Positions 52,780 to 62,120 of a stretch of 64,000 bases of DNA are shown piece after piece. The DNA lies in NCBI RefSeq assembly GCF_000701445.1, contig NZ_JNIX01000005.1:1-64000 (forward strand), written 5' to 3'. Numbering within the stretch: position 1 is the first letter of the stretch; every line of letters begins with the position of its first letter. The DNA is from Brevundimonas bacteroides DSM 4726 (GTDB lineage: Bacteria; Pseudomonadota; Alphaproteobacteria; Caulobacterales; Caulobacteraceae). Made by a program: the position numbers and the translations under genes. The notes beneath the pieces are model-generated. The model was given only the letters and a program-made list of their open reading frames with translations, searched no databases and had not been told where the DNA came from.

Positions 52780-53535
52780 ATGGTCGATGCGATCACCACA
52801 ACCGAGGCGACCAGCCGCACAAATGCCAGCCGGACCAGCCTCGTCTCCAACTTCGAGACCTTCCTCAGCCTGCTCACCGCCCAGCTGAAGAACCAGGATC
52901 CCCTGTCGCCGCTCGATTCCAACGAATTCACCGCCCAGCTGACGCAGATGACCGGGGTCGAGCAGCAGTTGCTGACGAATGACCTCCTGACCAGCCTGCT
53001 GGAGGCCCAGCAGGGCGGCGGCCTGACCGGCGCCACCTCCTACATCGGCAAGGACGCCACCGCCGCCTGGTCCGCGACCCGGCTGGAGGACGGCGAGGCC
53101 AACTGGTCCTACGAACTCGCGGCCTCGGCCTCCTCGGTCGAGCTGCAGGTGCTGGACTCCACCGGCAATGTCGTCTGGACCGGCCCGGCGTCGGACCGCG
53201 CCGAGGGAACCCACGACTTCGTCTGGGACGGCAAGACCACCGCAGGCGGCCAGCTCGCCGACGGCGGCGTCTACACCCTGAAAGTCGTGGCCAAGAACGG
53301 CTCGGCCGACGTCGAGTCCCAGGTCCTGACCCGCGGCCGCGTCACTGGCGTCGAGCTCTACGACGGCCAGCCCTACCTGACGATCGGATCCTCGATCGTG
53401 CCGCTCAGCGCCGTCATCGGCGTCGAAGAACCTGCGACCACGACCGCCGACACAACCACCACCGACGCCCCCGAGGACGAGGGCCTGATCGCCTCCATCG
53501 CCTCGGCCCTCAATCCCATGAAGTTGCTTTCGTAA
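52780..53535 (+). CDS. flgD: Flagellar hook-capping protein FlgD
   Basis: The 251-residue protein has the characteristic N-terminal region with 'FLSLLTAQLKNQDPLSPLDSNEFTAQLTQMTGVEQQLLTND' spread over blocks at 28-70. 'TGATSYIGKDA' follows, then an Ig-like/tudor-like part with 'DFVWDGKTTAGGQLADGGVYTL' (about 145-167), typical of FlgD. FlgD is the scaffold for hook assembly and is removed at completion. A threonine/aspartate-rich linker lies near the C terminus. ATG 52780 follows fliK by 4 bases. Confidence 0.93.
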   Translation: MVDAITTTEATSRTNASRTSLVSNFETFLSLLTAQLKNQDPLSPLDSNEFTAQLTQMTGVEQQLLTNDLLTSLLEAQQGGGLTGATSYIGKDATAAWSATRLEDGEANWSYELAASASSVELQVLDSTGNVVWTGPASDRAEGTHDFVWDGKTTAGGQLADGGVYTLKVVAKNGSADVESQVLTRGRVTGVELYDGQPYLTIGSSIVPLSAVIGVEEPATTTADTTTTDAPEDEGLIASIASALNPMKLLS

Positions 53536-53547
53536 GGAGCTCCCGCC

Positions 53548-54987
53548 ATGAGCATCAACTCCGCCCTCCTCGCCGGCGTCTCGGGCCTGACGGCCAACTC
53601 CGCCGCGCTCGCCGCCATCTCGCAGAACATCGCGAACGTGAACACGGTGGGCTACAAGCGCACCGCCGCCGAGTTCTCGACCGTGGTCAACTCGCAAAGT
53701 ACTGGCACCGGCTATTCCGCTGGCGGCGTGCTCGCCAACCAGCGCCACTTCATCAGTCAGGGCGGCCAGCTCCAGCGTACCAACACCTCGACCGATTTGG
53801 GCATCGCGGGGCAAGGCTTCTTCGTCGTGACCGAACAAGCGGAGAACCTGGACGCGGGCGATGCCCGCCTGTTTACGCGTTCAGGGGCCTTCCGTGTCGA
53901 CAGCTTCGGCTATCTGAAGAACACCGCCGGCTTGTATTTGCAAGGCTGGCCGGTCGATGCCGACGGGCTCATTGAGACAGACCCGTCCGATCTCAATCGG
54001 CTGCGCTCGATCAATGTCGGTTCGGTCGGGGGGACCGCCCAGGCTACAACTCGCGCCCAGCTGAACGCCAACTTGCAGTCCAGCCAGCCGGTCTCGCCAG
54101 ACATCGCGACCTACAACGTCGCGACGAACAACATGGCCACGTACGACGCCGAGGCGGGAACGGGCTTCAAGCCGGACTTCCGGATCACCGTGCCGATATC
54201 GGATTCCAAGGGCGGTCAGCGCACCCTGGCTTACTCCTTCCTCAAGACTGCCAACCCCAACGAGTGGCGGGCCGAGGTTCATGTCATTCCCGCGACAGAC
54301 ATCAACAACGGTTCGGCCCCGGCGAACGGCATCCTTCGGTCTGGCCTGGTCCTCTTCACCCAGGATGGTCGTCTGGACGTCGATGGAATGGTGGCCGCTG
54401 AGACAGCGACGCCCGGCTCCATGCTGTTTGCCGATCCGGCGACCGCAGCCGTCACGCTCAACGGCTCGGATTCGACCGTGGCTCCCAGCGCGACGGCACC
54501 CAAGTGGACGACCGCACTGGGCATCGACAACCAAACCGTCACCTTCGACCTGACCGCTTCGGCCGGCGGCCTGACGCAGTATGACTCAGACTCCATCGTT
54601 CAGGCCGTGGTCACCAACGGTACCGCCTTCGGCAATCTGTCGAACATCGAGATCGACGACGAAGGCTATGTCACCGCCATCTTCGACAACGGCGTGACGC
54701 GTCGCATCGCCCAGGTGGCCCTGGCGACATTCACCAGCGCCGACAGCCTGACAACCGCCAACGGCAACGCTTATCGGGTCAGCCAAGGCTCGGGCACTTA
54801 CAACCTGAAGGCCCCGGGAACCGGCGGCGCGGGGCTGATCGGTGCGGGCCAACTGGAGGCCTCCACCGTCGACCTGTCGGCGGAGTTCACCGGCCTGATC
54901 ACCACTCAGCGGGCCTATTCCGCCTCGTCAAAGATCATCACCACGGCCGATGAAATGCTGGCCGAATTGATCAGCATCAAACGCTGA
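53548..54987 (+). CDS. flgE: Flagellar hook protein FlgE
   Basis: The 479-residue protein begins 'MSINSALLAGVSGLTANSAALAAISQNIANVNTVGYKR' in conserved blocks and closes with 'LEASTVDLSAEFTGLITTQRAYSASSKIITTADEML' blocks, the coiled-coil ends of the hook family. The middle holds variable D1/D2 domains. FlgE polymerises into the flexible hook. It follows flgD by 12 bases in the same operon, behind an AAGGAG Shine-Dalgarno. Confidence 0.95.
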   Translation: MSINSALLAGVSGLTANSAALAAISQNIANVNTVGYKRTAAEFSTVVNSQSTGTGYSAGGVLANQRHFISQGGQLQRTNTSTDLGIAGQGFFVVTEQAENLDAGDARLFTRSGAFRVDSFGYLKNTAGLYLQGWPVDADGLIETDPSDLNRLRSINVGSVGGTAQATTRAQLNANLQSSQPVSPDIATYNVATNNMATYDAEAGTGFKPDFRITVPISDSKGGQRTLAYSFLKTANPNEWRAEVHVIPATDINNGSAPANGILRSGLVLFTQDGRLDVDGMVAAETATPGSMLFADPATAAVTLNGSDSTVAPSATAPKWTTALGIDNQTVTFDLTASAGGLTQYDSDSIVQAVVTNGTAFGNLSNIEIDDEGYVTAIFDNGVTRRIAQVALATFTSADSLTTANGNAYRVSQGSGTYNLKAPGTGGAGLIGAGQLEASTVDLSAEFTGLITTQRAYSASSKIITTADEMLAELISIKR

Positions 54988-55087
54988 TCTTCAGGTAACG
55001 CCTCGTTAGACTGAATGAACTCTTACTCAAAGATCAATGAAACGGACGTTTGGACCGATGAGGGTTGTTATCCCTTGGTTCACCACG

Positions 55088-55119
55088 CCGCTAAACTCGG
55101 CCTTAGCGGGCGCCCGCTA
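55088..55119. repeat. Overlapping inverted repeats upstream of sciP
   Basis: CCGCTAA (55088-55094) pairs with TTAGCGG (55103-55109) around an 8-base loop. TAGCGGGC (55104-55111) pairs with GCCCGCTA (55112-55119) as a perfect 16-bp palindrome. The two share the middle arm, so only one can form at a time. Outside them, TCACCAC (55080-55086) pairs with GTGGTGA (55138-55144). The structure ends 16 bases before the sciP start codon. Confidence 0.6.
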
Positions 55120-55159
55120 CATTCACGCTCATTGGTGGTGGTGAGTGAGGCATAAGCCC

Positions 55160-55444
55160 ATGTTGCAAGAGCGTCGCGTCAACAAGGACGGCGAACAGTA
55201 CGTGGTCGGTCCGACGGGCACGCCCCTGACCATGCGCGATCTGCCGCCAGCCAACACCGACCGCTGGGTCATCCGGCGCAAGGCCGAGGTGGTCGCCGCC
55301 GTCCGCGGCGGTCTCATCACGCTCGACGACGCCCTGACCCGCTATCGCCTGACGGCCGAGGAGTTCCTGGCCTGGCAGAAGGCGATCGACAAATGGGGCA
55401 TGCAGGGCCTGCGCACCACGCGGATCCAGAACTACCGCTCCTGA
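55160..55444 (+). CDS. sciP: CtrA inhibitor SciP (DUF1153 family)
   Basis: SciP is a small cell-cycle protein that in Caulobacter binds CtrA and blocks activation of its target promoters. The 94-residue protein has the DUF1153 core 'DLPPANTDRWVIRRKAEVVAAVRGGLITLDDALTRYRLTAEEFLAWQKAIDKWGMQGLRTTRIQNYR', whose blocks span residues 29-93 and look like a winged HTH. ATG 55160 has GAGG about 8 bases upstream. It follows the flagellar operon by 172 bases with its own upstream structure, and ends at a bidirectional terminator. Confidence 0.93.
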   Translation: MLQERRVNKDGEQYVVGPTGTPLTMRDLPPANTDRWVIRRKAEVVAAVRGGLITLDDALTRYRLTAEEFLAWQKAIDKWGMQGLRTTRIQNYRS

Positions 55445-55460
55445 GGCTTCTCCCGAACGG

Positions 55461-55503
55461 AAACGACGGCCGCTCCCGGCGACGGGGGCGGCCGGTGTCG
55501 TTT
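55461..55503. terminator. Bidirectional terminator between sciP and the thioesterase gene
   Basis: AAACGAC (55461-55467) pairs with GTCGTTT (55497-55503), and inside it GGCCGCTCCC (55468-55477) pairs with GGGGGCGGCC (55484-55493) with one T-G wobble and a 6-base loop. A 3-base bulge separates the two parts. T-rich flanks on both strands fit termination of both convergent genes. Confidence 0.75.
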
Positions 55504-56354
55504 CAGCCCTCCCGCGCGGGCCGGGTCGGGGCCAGCTTGCGCCGCTGACGGGCGAGCGCCAGCGGCGCTCCTGACGGCGAGAACGCCACGCCGTCGTCCA
55601 GCGCCCATCCTCCACCCACATCCCGGACCGTGAACTGGAACACCGCCCACCCCTCGGGCGACGTCTCGGGCGTCAAGGGTCCGATGAAGTCAAAGCGCAG
55701 GTCCACACTCGCCGAGATCACAGGCGGCGCCGGCATCACCGTCATGTAGGACGGAAAGATCCCGTCCAGCAGGAAGCACAGATCCAGTTCGTCCAGTGGC
55801 TTGTGATCGGTCGTCCGCATCCACAGCCGCAGCGTCGGGTCGGCAATTGTATTGCCGCCGCCCAGCCTCGGCCCGCCGTCGAAGCGGTGCTCGATGTAAC
55901 GTGTGAACCAGGGTGCCAGGTTCGGATCGACCGGCGTGTCGTCCAGATCAGCGAAGGGCGTCACCGGCGCAGGCAGCGGCTTCACCTCCGGGCTCGGCGA
56001 CATCCGCCCGAACGTGGCCAGCGCCGACAGCGCCGGCCGGTCCGGCTGGCCGGCGTCCACTCGCGCGAAGGCCACCGACCGACCTCCGCGCAGCAGCATG
56101 GGCCGGAAGGCGCAGTCCTCGAACCGGGCGGCCGCCAGATACTGCACCGTCAGGGTCTGCAACGGCGGAGCGATTCCCATCCCTTCCCGCGCGGCCCGCG
56201 CCGCCAGAGCCGCCATCAGTCCCCCGAACGGCGCGCCCCGGTCCGGGTCCATCGCCAGGGGCGCGTTGGAGAAGTCCCGCGTCAGCCGCGCCGTCAGTGT
56301 TCCGTCTTCCGACGGCTTCACGGCCATCGCCTCGGCGAGCGTCTGCTGGGTCAT
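55503..56354 (-). CDS. Acyl-CoA thioesterase family protein (double hotdog)
   Basis: The 283-residue protein matches TesB-like double-hotdog thioesterases. There is an N-terminal hotdog with 'GAPFGGLMAALAARA' (about 39-53), then 'LTVQYLAAARFEDCAFRPMLLRGGRSVAFARV' in blocks, and a second hotdog with 'LDELDLCFLLDGIFPSYM' and 'SVDLRFDFIG'. It hydrolyses an acyl-CoA of unknown type. The ATG at 56354 is chosen because further upstream codons add unrelated sequence. It faces the HxlR regulator across a 174-base region with an operator-like palindrome, so it may be its target. Confidence 0.83.
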   Translation of the reverse strand: MTQQTLAEAMAVKPSEDGTLTARLTRDFSNAPLAMDPDRGAPFGGLMAALAARAAREGMGIAPPLQTLTVQYLAAARFEDCAFRPMLLRGGRSVAFARVDAGQPDRPALSALATFGRMSPSPEVKPLPAPVTPFADLDDTPVDPNLAPWFTRYIEHRFDGGPRLGGGNTIADPTLRLWMRTTDHKPLDELDLCFLLDGIFPSYMTVMPAPPVISASVDLRFDFIGPLTPETSPEGWAVFQFTVRDVGGGWALDDGVAFSPSGAPLALARQRRKLAPTRPAREG

Positions 56355-56449
56355 GGGTCTCACCGGCGAAGGAAGGCGGGCGGAGACCCGCGCCTCCGCC
56401 CGCCAGTCGAGGGAATGCAGAAAACGCCGCGAGCAGGACGCGATGTTCG

Positions 56450-56501
56450 TTGCCAAACAAGACTGACTCACCGCGTCGTTTTTGGCAACCCTCTTGCCAA
56501 A
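56450..56501. promoter_or_regulatory. Operator-like palindrome for the HxlR regulator
   Basis: TTTGGCAA (56481-56488) and TTGCCAAA (56494-56501) form a perfect 8-bp inverted repeat around 5 bases. A third copy of TTGCCAAA lies at 56450-56457. Placed between the thioesterase and HxlR genes, these probably bind the HxlR dimer and mediate autoregulation and control of the thioesterase. Confidence 0.65.
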
Positions 56502-56528
56502 CGGCTGACGCGACGTCACCTTCCTGTC

Positions 56529-57032
56529 ATGGGACGAACCGCCGACTATTCTCGCCAGAGCTGCTCGATCGCCGCCACGCTGGAGGTGATCGGGGACCCC
56601 TGGACCCTGCTGGTCATCCGCGACGCCTTCCAGGGCGTGAAGCGGTTCGAGCAGTGGCAGGAGCGTCTGGGCGTGGCCAGGAACGTTCTGGCCGCCCGTC
56701 TCAAGACCCTGGTCCAGCACGGCATCCTGGAGCCCCAACTCTATTCCGAGCGCCCGCCGAGGAACGAATACGTCCTGACCGCCAAGGGCCGGGCCCTGTC
56801 CGACGTGCTGATCGTCATGCACGGCTGGGGCTCCCAGCACCTGTATGGCGAGGTCGATTCCGGCGTGACGTTCACACACACCACCTGCGGCCACGAGCTC
56901 AAGCCGCGCGTCGCCTGTTCCTGCTGTGGCGAGATCGTCAAGCGCCGCGACACCGAGATCCATTTCCACGCCAACCGCCCGACCGTGGGCGAGGTGCTGC
57001 CCAAGGAACCGGCTTCGGAAGAGGCGGCCTGA
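56529..57032 (+). CDS. HxlR-family winged-helix transcriptional regulator
   Basis: The 167-residue regulator has the HxlR core 'CSIAATLEVIGDPWTLLVIRDAFQGVKRFEQWQERLGVARNVLAARLKTLVQHGIL' in blocks (about 12-68), and 'YVLTAKGRALSDVL' as the wing. A cysteine at about 12 is the conserved redox/metal-type residue of the family. The C-terminal extension carries several cysteines and histidines ('TTCGHELKPRVACSCCGEIVKRRDTEIHFH'), which could form a zinc ribbon-like site; this is unusual for HxlR. ATG 56529. It lies opposite the thioesterase gene. Confidence 0.88.
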   Translation: MGRTADYSRQSCSIAATLEVIGDPWTLLVIRDAFQGVKRFEQWQERLGVARNVLAARLKTLVQHGILEPQLYSERPPRNEYVLTAKGRALSDVLIVMHGWGSQHLYGEVDSGVTFTHTTCGHELKPRVACSCCGEIVKRRDTEIHFHANRPTVGEVLPKEPASEEAA

Positions 57033-57038
57033 TCGGCC

Positions 57039-57602
57039 TCAGTGCGCAAAGGCGTCGGCGTGGCGCTGGATCAGGGGGATGACGATGTCCTCCTCGTCCT
57101 CCAGATGACGGCAGGCGGCAGGCGTGACGCGATCCAGCACCTCGGCCAAGCGCGCGGCGCGGTCCGCCGCGTCCGGCGCCCCGCCCGCCAGCGCCTGGTG
57201 AAATGCTAGCCCCGCCTTGAACAGGGTGTCCAAGTGGTCGTGGATGGCGTCGTGGTCGGCGTCCAGCAGGTCGATGCCCGCCGTGATCCTTGGCTCCACC
57301 CGCCGCATGACCGGGAAATAGTGCCCGCTCTCGACCCGGTGATGGCCGTCCAGATGCTGCAGGTAGGCCTGCAGCGTCGGGATCAGCCCGCGGTGCAGCG
57401 CGACCAGATCGCCGCCGCCCCGCCAGGCCGCGAGATGGCGCTCCATCTCCGCCTGCTTGTGGCGAAATCCAGCGTGCATCTGCAGCCAGAACCGCGCGAC
57501 CTCGCCCAGTTCGGCGTCGCGCCAGCGCAGGCGCGGATAGGTCTCCAGCAGCCAGCGATGGGCCTCGGGCAGACCTGAGCGAGCGTCCAGCGCCTCAGAC
57601 AA
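57039..57602 (-). CDS. Hemerythrin-domain protein
   Basis: The 187-residue protein is a four-helix hemerythrin-like protein. Diiron ligands are suggested by 'LQMHAGFRH', '[19 protein letters not shown]' (with the HxxxE..HYFP pattern), '[16 protein letters not shown]' and '[13 protein letters not shown]'. Relatives act in oxygen or nitric-oxide sensing or iron-centre repair in the cytosol. The start is likely TTG 57602 and overlaps the mnmA stop by 8 bases; the length and start are uncertain. It is translated in the same direction immediately after mnmA. Confidence 0.78.
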   Translation of the reverse strand: MSEALDARSGLPEAHRWLLETYPRLRWRDAELGEVARFWLQMHAGFRHKQAEMERHLAAWRGGGDLVALHRGLIPTLQAYLQHLDGHHRVESGHYFPVMRRVEPRITAGIDLLDADHDAIHDHLDTLFKAGLAFHQALAGGAPDAADRAARLAEVLDRVTPAACRHLEDEEDIVIPLIQRHADAFAH

Positions 57603-58827
57603 CAGCGACCGCCGTCGTCGAAGCGATGAACCCCCCGCCCAGCAGCCGGTCCGGATCGCCAGCGTCATAAAGGGCGCAGGCCTGACCCGGCGCCACGCCC
57701 TCCTCGCCGGCTTCGAACACCACCGTGACGACGCCGTCCGCCAACGCCAGCCGCGCCCGGGATGGCGGCCGGGTCGAGCGCACGCGCGCCAGCACGGGCG
57801 CCCCGGCTTTCGCGGCCGCCTCCATGCTGGCCTCGTCGCCCAGCCAGTTGGTCTCATCCAGCGTCAGGGATGCGGTCAGCAGCGCCTCTCTCGGCCCGAC
57901 GACGACGCGCCGCGTCTCGGGCTCCAGCTTCACGACGAACAGGGGCTCGCCCACCGCCACGTTCAGCCCGCGCCTCTGGCCGATGGTGTAGTCGGTGATG
58001 CCGCCGTGGGCGCCCAGCACCCGGCCGTCCATGTGCACGATCTCGCCGGCCTCGCGCCCCTGCGGACGCAGTCGGTCGATCAGGGTGCGATAGTCGCCGG
58101 ACGGCACAAAGCAGATGTCCTGGCTGTCGGGCTTGGCCGCGATGCGCAGGCCGAGTTCCGCAGCCACGCCGCGCACGGCGGGCTTCTCCAGTCCCGCCAG
58201 AGGAAAGCGCAGATAGTCCAGCTGCTCGCGCGTCGTGGCGAACAGGAAGTAGGACTGGTCGCGCGAGGGATCGATGGCCTTGCGCATCTGCGGCCGACCG
58301 TCCGGGCCGATGGCGCGACCGACGTAGTGCCCCGTCGCCATCGCGGCGGCGCCGAGATCGCGGGCGACGTCCAGCAGGTCGCGGAACTTCACCGTCTGGT
58401 TGCAGCGGATGCACGGCACCGGCGTGCGGCCCGCCAGATAGTCGTCCGCGAACTGGTCGATGACCTGGTCCCGGAACCGGCTCTCGTAGTCCAGAACGTA
58501 ATGGGGAATGCCGAGCGTCTCGGCCGCCAGCCGCGCGTCGTGAATGTCCTGTCCCGCGCAGCAGGCGCCCTTCTTCTTAAGCGCCGCCCCGTGGTCATAG
58601 AGCTGCAGCGTCACGCCAACGACGTCATAGCCCGCCTTGGCGAGCAGGGCCGCGACCACGGTGGAGTCCACGCCGCCGGACATGGCGGCCACGATCCGGC
58701 TGCCGACCGGCAGGCCCACCGCCGCGCGCGCAGCCTCGACCGCCGCCTCCGTATCGGCGCGGGCGATGTCGGGCAGGGGGCACGCGGGCGCGGCCAGATC
58801 GTCCAGAACCGGCGTCATCGCGCGCAT
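57595..58827 (-). CDS. mnmA: tRNA 2-thiouridine(34) synthase MnmA
   Basis: MnmA thiolates uridine-34 of Glu, Gln and Lys tRNAs using ATP and a persulfide. The 410-residue protein has the PP-loop 'SGGVDST' (50-56), the catalytic Cys pair of '[14 protein letters not shown]' (C139, C142), and a second cysteine in '[15 protein letters not shown]'. The C-terminal domain has '[17 protein letters not shown]'. The N-terminal extension of about 40 residues before the PP-loop is longer than in E. coli. The start at 58827 or 58818 cannot be settled by a Shine-Dalgarno. It is upstream of the hemerythrin gene in the same direction. Confidence 0.95.
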   Translation of the reverse strand: MRAMTPVLDDLAAPACPLPDIARADTEAAVEAARAAVGLPVGSRIVAAMSGGVDSTVVAALLAKAGYDVVGVTLQLYDHGAALKKKGACCAGQDIHDARLAAETLGIPHYVLDYESRFRDQVIDQFADDYLAGRTPVPCIRCNQTVKFRDLLDVARDLGAAAMATGHYVGRAIGPDGRPQMRKAIDPSRDQSYFLFATTREQLDYLRFPLAGLEKPAVRGVAAELGLRIAAKPDSQDICFVPSGDYRTLIDRLRPQGREAGEIVHMDGRVLGAHGGITDYTIGQRRGLNVAVGEPLFVVKLEPETRRVVVGPREALLTASLTLDETNWLGDEASMEAAAKAGAPVLARVRSTRPPSRARLALADGVVTVVFEAGEEGVAPGQACALYDAGDPDRLLGGGFIASTTAVAVV

Positions 58828-58861
58828 ATAGAAGCGCGCGCGGACGATTGCGAGGCCAGGC

Positions 58862-60718
58862 CTATTCCGCCGCCATCACCGCCGGCGCGCCCCGCGCAGC
58901 CGCCAGCCGCTCGCCCAGTGCCGCATGCTGGGCCCACAGCCGAGCCGGCAGCCGGTCGCCGAACTGGGCGTAGAAGTCCGGGATCATCGACGCCTCTTCG
59001 GTCCAGACCTCGGCGTCGACGTCCAGCAGGGTCGACAGCTGGTCGTCCGTCAGGTCCAGACCCGCCAGGTCCAGAGCCTCCGCCGTCGGCACCCGGCCCA
59101 CCGGCGTGTCCACCGCGTCAGCCTCACCGTCGATCCGCTCGGCGATCCACTTCAGCACGCGCGCGTTCTCGCCGAAGCCCGGCCAGACGAACTTGCCGGT
59201 CTCGTCCTTGCGGAACCAGTTGACGAAGAAGATGCGCGGCAGCTTGGCCGCATCGGCCTTGTCCCCCAGCGCCAGCCAGTGGGCGAAGTAGTCACCCATG
59301 TTGTAGCCGCAGAAGGGCAGCATGGCGAAGGGGTCGCGGCGCAGCTCGCCGACCTTGTTCTCGGCCGCCGCCGTGCCCTCGCTGGCCACGGTCGAGCCCA
59401 TGAACACCCCGTGCTCCCAGTCGAACGCCTCGGTCACCAGAGGCACCGCCGACGCACGCCGGCCGCCGAACAGGATGGCGTCGATCGGCACGCCCTTGGG
59501 GTCTTCCCATTCCGGCGCGATGGTCGGGCACTGCCCCGCCGGGGCCGCGAAACGGGCGTTCGGATGGGCGGCGGGCTCGCCCGACGCCGGGTCATGCGGC
59601 TTGCCTTTCCAGGTCGTCAGGCCCTCGGGCGCGGTCTTGGACAGCCCTTCCCACCACACGTCGCCATCCGCCGTCAGGGCCGTGTTGGTGAAGACGGTAT
59701 TCTTGGCCAGGGTCTCCAGCGCGTTCTGATTGGTGTTGCGGCTAGTGCCCGGCGCCACGCCGAAGAAGCCGGCCTCTGGATTGACCGCATACAGCCGCCC
59801 GTCGTCGCCGAAGCGCATCCAGGCGATGTCGTCCCCGACCGTCTCGGCGGTCCAGCCCGGCAGACTGGGCTGAAGCATGGCGAGGTTGGTCTTGCCGCAG
59901 GCGCTGGGGAAGGCCGCGGCCATGTACTTCACCCGGCCCTTCGGGTCGGTCAGCTTCAGGATCAGCATGTGTTCGGCCAGCCAGCCCTCGTCGCGGGCCA
60001 TCACCGAGGCGATCCGCAGGGCGTAGCACTTCTTGCCCAGCAGCGCGTTGCCGCCATAGCCCGATCCATAGGACCAGATCTCGCGCGTCTCGGGGAAGTG
60101 GACGATCCACTTCTCCTCATTGCAGGGCCAGGCCACGTCGGCCTGCCCCTCGGCCAGGGGCGCGCCGAGCGTGTGGACGCACGGCACGAACACCCCGTCT
60201 TCGCCCAGCGCCTCCAGAGCCGCCGAACCCATCCGCGTCATGATGCCCATGGACACGGCGACGTATCCGCTGTCGGTGATCTCGACGCCCAGAGCGCTGA
60301 TCTTCGACCCGATCGGCCCCATCGAGAACGGCACGACATACATGGTCCGCCCGGCCATGCAGCCGTCGAACAGGCCGCCCACACGCTCGCGCATCTCGAC
60401 CGGATCGGACCAGTTGTTGGTCGGGCCCGCGTCGGCCTGATCTTCCGAGCAGATAAAGGTGCGGCTCTCGACCCGCGCCACGTCCTTCGGGTCCGACGCC
60501 GCATAGTAGCTGCCCGGACGCTTGACCGGGTCCAGCGCCTTGAGCGTGCCCTTGTCGATCAGGTCGGCGACGATCGCCGCCTTCTCGGCCTCGGAACCAT
60601 CGCACCAGTGAACCCGAGCGGGCCTGGTCAGGGCCGCGATCTGCTGGACCCAGGCGATCAGCCCGGCGTGACGGGTCGGCGCGGGCTCAAGGCCCGGGAT
60701 GGTCGAGATGGATTGCAC
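58862..60718 (-). CDS. pckG: Phosphoenolpyruvate carboxykinase (GTP)
   Basis: The 618-residue enzyme converts oxaloacetate to PEP with GTP, for gluconeogenesis. Evidence is the kinase-1a loop '[13 protein letters not shown]' (about 279-291) with the cysteine typical of the GTP-dependent type. Other blocks are '[20 protein letters not shown]', '[10 protein letters not shown]' and the C-terminal lid region '[18 protein letters not shown]'. It is longer than ATP-type PckA and has the GTP-type architecture. GTG 60718 starts the gene, which is monocistronic next to the DUF938 methyltransferase in divergent orientation. Confidence 0.96.
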   Translation of the reverse strand: MQSISTIPGLEPAPTRHAGLIAWVQQIAALTRPARVHWCDGSEAEKAAIVADLIDKGTLKALDPVKRPGSYYAASDPKDVARVESRTFICSEDQADAGPTNNWSDPVEMRERVGGLFDGCMAGRTMYVVPFSMGPIGSKISALGVEITDSGYVAVSMGIMTRMGSAALEALGEDGVFVPCVHTLGAPLAEGQADVAWPCNEEKWIVHFPETREIWSYGSGYGGNALLGKKCYALRIASVMARDEGWLAEHMLILKLTDPKGRVKYMAAAFPSACGKTNLAMLQPSLPGWTAETVGDDIAWMRFGDDGRLYAVNPEAGFFGVAPGTSRNTNQNALETLAKNTVFTNTALTADGDVWWEGLSKTAPEGLTTWKGKPHDPASGEPAAHPNARFAAPAGQCPTIAPEWEDPKGVPIDAILFGGRRASAVPLVTEAFDWEHGVFMGSTVASEGTAAAENKVGELRRDPFAMLPFCGYNMGDYFAHWLALGDKADAAKLPRIFFVNWFRKDETGKFVWPGFGENARVLKWIAERIDGEADAVDTPVGRVPTAEALDLAGLDLTDDQLSTLLDVDAEVWTEEASMIPDFYAQFGDRLPARLWAQHAALGERLAAARGAPAVMAAE

Positions 60719-60933
60719 GCACCGCTCCTGAAACGTCTCCGCCCAGCGATCTGGCGCCGCCGTGGCTTTTCCTGAGTTTGTAACAACGCCTCACGGCGTG
60801 TTTCAGCCGCAATGACACCCGTCCTGCCGCCGCGTCAACCGGCGCAAGATTCCGCCCCCGGAACTGTGGCCCCGGGGTCCCGACAGGCGGAAACCGGTCG
60901 CGCCCGCCTCCGGCCGGCTGTATTCCTGCCTCC

Positions 60934-61575
60934 GTGCAGACCCTCGATTCCGTTCAGAACGCCACGCCTGCGGGCGCCCTCGCCTCTCCCGCGGTGGCGC
61001 GGAACACCCGACCGATCCTCGACGTCCTCAAGGCCCACCTGCCCGCCGAGGGCCGCATCCTCGAGATCGCCTCGGGCTCGGGCGAGCACGCCGTCGCCTT
61101 CGCCCGCGCCCTGCCCCGCACGACCTGGACCCCCAGCGATCCGTCGGAACAGGCCCGCGCCAGCATCGCCGCCTGGGCCGCCGAGGCGAAGCTGCCGAAC
61201 CTGAACCCTCCGCTGGCGCTCGATGCCGCCGATCCGGACGCCTGGCCGCCGCTGGAGGTGCAGGTCATCGTCTGCGTCAACATGATCCACATCAGCCCCT
61301 GGTCGGCGACCGAGGGCCTGATGACCGGCGCCGGCCGCGTCCTGCCCGACCCCGGCGGCCTGCTGGTCCTCTACGGCCCCTTCCGCGAGGCCGACGTGCC
61401 GCTGGCCCCCTCCAACGCCGCCTTCGACGACAGCCTCAAGGCCCGCGACCCCGCCTGGGGCCTGCGCGACAGCGAGGCCGTCTTGGCCGAGGCGCGGAAG
61501 CACGGCCTTCACCTGACCCGCCGCGTCGAGATGCCCGCCAACAACCTCATGCTGCTGTTCCGCAAGGTCGGCTGA
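60934..61575 (+). CDS. DUF938 SAM-dependent methyltransferase family protein
   Basis: The 213-residue protein matches DUF938: 'NTRPILDVLKAHLPAEGRILEIASGSGEHAVAFARALPR' in blocks (about 24-62) with the SAM-binding loop 'EIASGSGEH'. 'INMIHISPWSATEGLM' and 'GPFREADVPLAPSN' follow, all typical of this family. Its substrate is not established. The GTG at 60934 is used as start. It follows a 215-base intergenic stretch, in which I see no gene, and is followed by the GlcG-like gene after 16 bases. Confidence 0.85.
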   Translation: MQTLDSVQNATPAGALASPAVARNTRPILDVLKAHLPAEGRILEIASGSGEHAVAFARALPRTTWTPSDPSEQARASIAAWAAEAKLPNLNPPLALDAADPDAWPPLEVQVIVCVNMIHISPWSATEGLMTGAGRVLPDPGGLLVLYGPFREADVPLAPSNAAFDDSLKARDPAWGLRDSEAVLAEARKHGLHLTRRVEMPANNLMLLFRKVG

Positions 61576-61591
61576 ACCCGGAGACCCGCCC

Positions 61592-62116
61592 GTGACCAAA
61601 GCCCTCGCCACCGCCCTCTGCCTCGGCCTGACCCTGGCGCTGGTCGCGGCTCCGACCGCACGGACCCAGACCATGGCGCCCGCCGCGGCCTCCACGCCTC
61701 CCGCGCCCGCTCCGGCCTATGGCGCGCCCATCGCCCTGGAGTCCGCGCAGGGTCTCATCACCGCTGCGCTGGACCACGCCCGCGCCAACGGCTGGCGCGT
61801 CGCGGTCGCCGTGGTCGAGCCCTCCGGCGAGCTTGTCGCCTTCGCTCGCCTCGACGACACCCAGTACGGCTCCATCCATGTCTCGCAGCGAAAGGCATCG
61901 ACAGCCGCCCGCTACCGCATCCCGACGCTGACGATGGAGGAGCGGGTTCTGACTGGTCGCATTGTCAGCCTGGCCAATGAAGACACCCTGCCCATCGCTG
62001 GGGGCCGCCCCATCATCATCGACGGCCGCGTGGTCGGAGCCATCGGCGTATCGGGCGTCACCTCGACCCAGGACGACGAGGTCGCGCTCGCCGCCCTGGC
62101 GACGATCGGCGACTGA
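61592..62116 (+). CDS. Exported GlcG/HbpS-family protein
   Basis: The 174-residue protein has a signal peptide (to about residue 25) and a low-complexity Pro/Ala linker. A GlcG/HbpS-type domain follows: 'ITAALDHARANGWRVAVAVVEPSGELVAFARLDDTQYGSIHVSQRKASTAARYR' in blocks, then 'LPIAGGRPIIIDGRVVGAIGVSGVTSTQDDEVALAAL' in blocks. HbpS-like proteins bind heme; GlcG is of unknown role. A periplasmic location is inferred. GTG start with GGAGA upstream. It lies 4 bases before the pseudouridine synthase start. Confidence 0.82.
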   Translation: MTKALATALCLGLTLALVAAPTARTQTMAPAAASTPPAPAPAYGAPIALESAQGLITAALDHARANGWRVAVAVVEPSGELVAFARLDDTQYGSIHVSQRKASTAARYRIPTLTMEERVLTGRIVSLANEDTLPIAGGRPIIIDGRVVGAIGVSGVTSTQDDEVALAALATIGD

Positions 62117-62120
62117 TCCC

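Noticed and set aside
54988..55159. CtrA boxes (TTAA-N7-TTAA) in front of sciP
   Set aside because: Several half-sites occur (for example TTAT-N7-TTCA and TAAA-N7-TTAG), but none reaches a full match, so I list the hairpins rather than CtrA sites.
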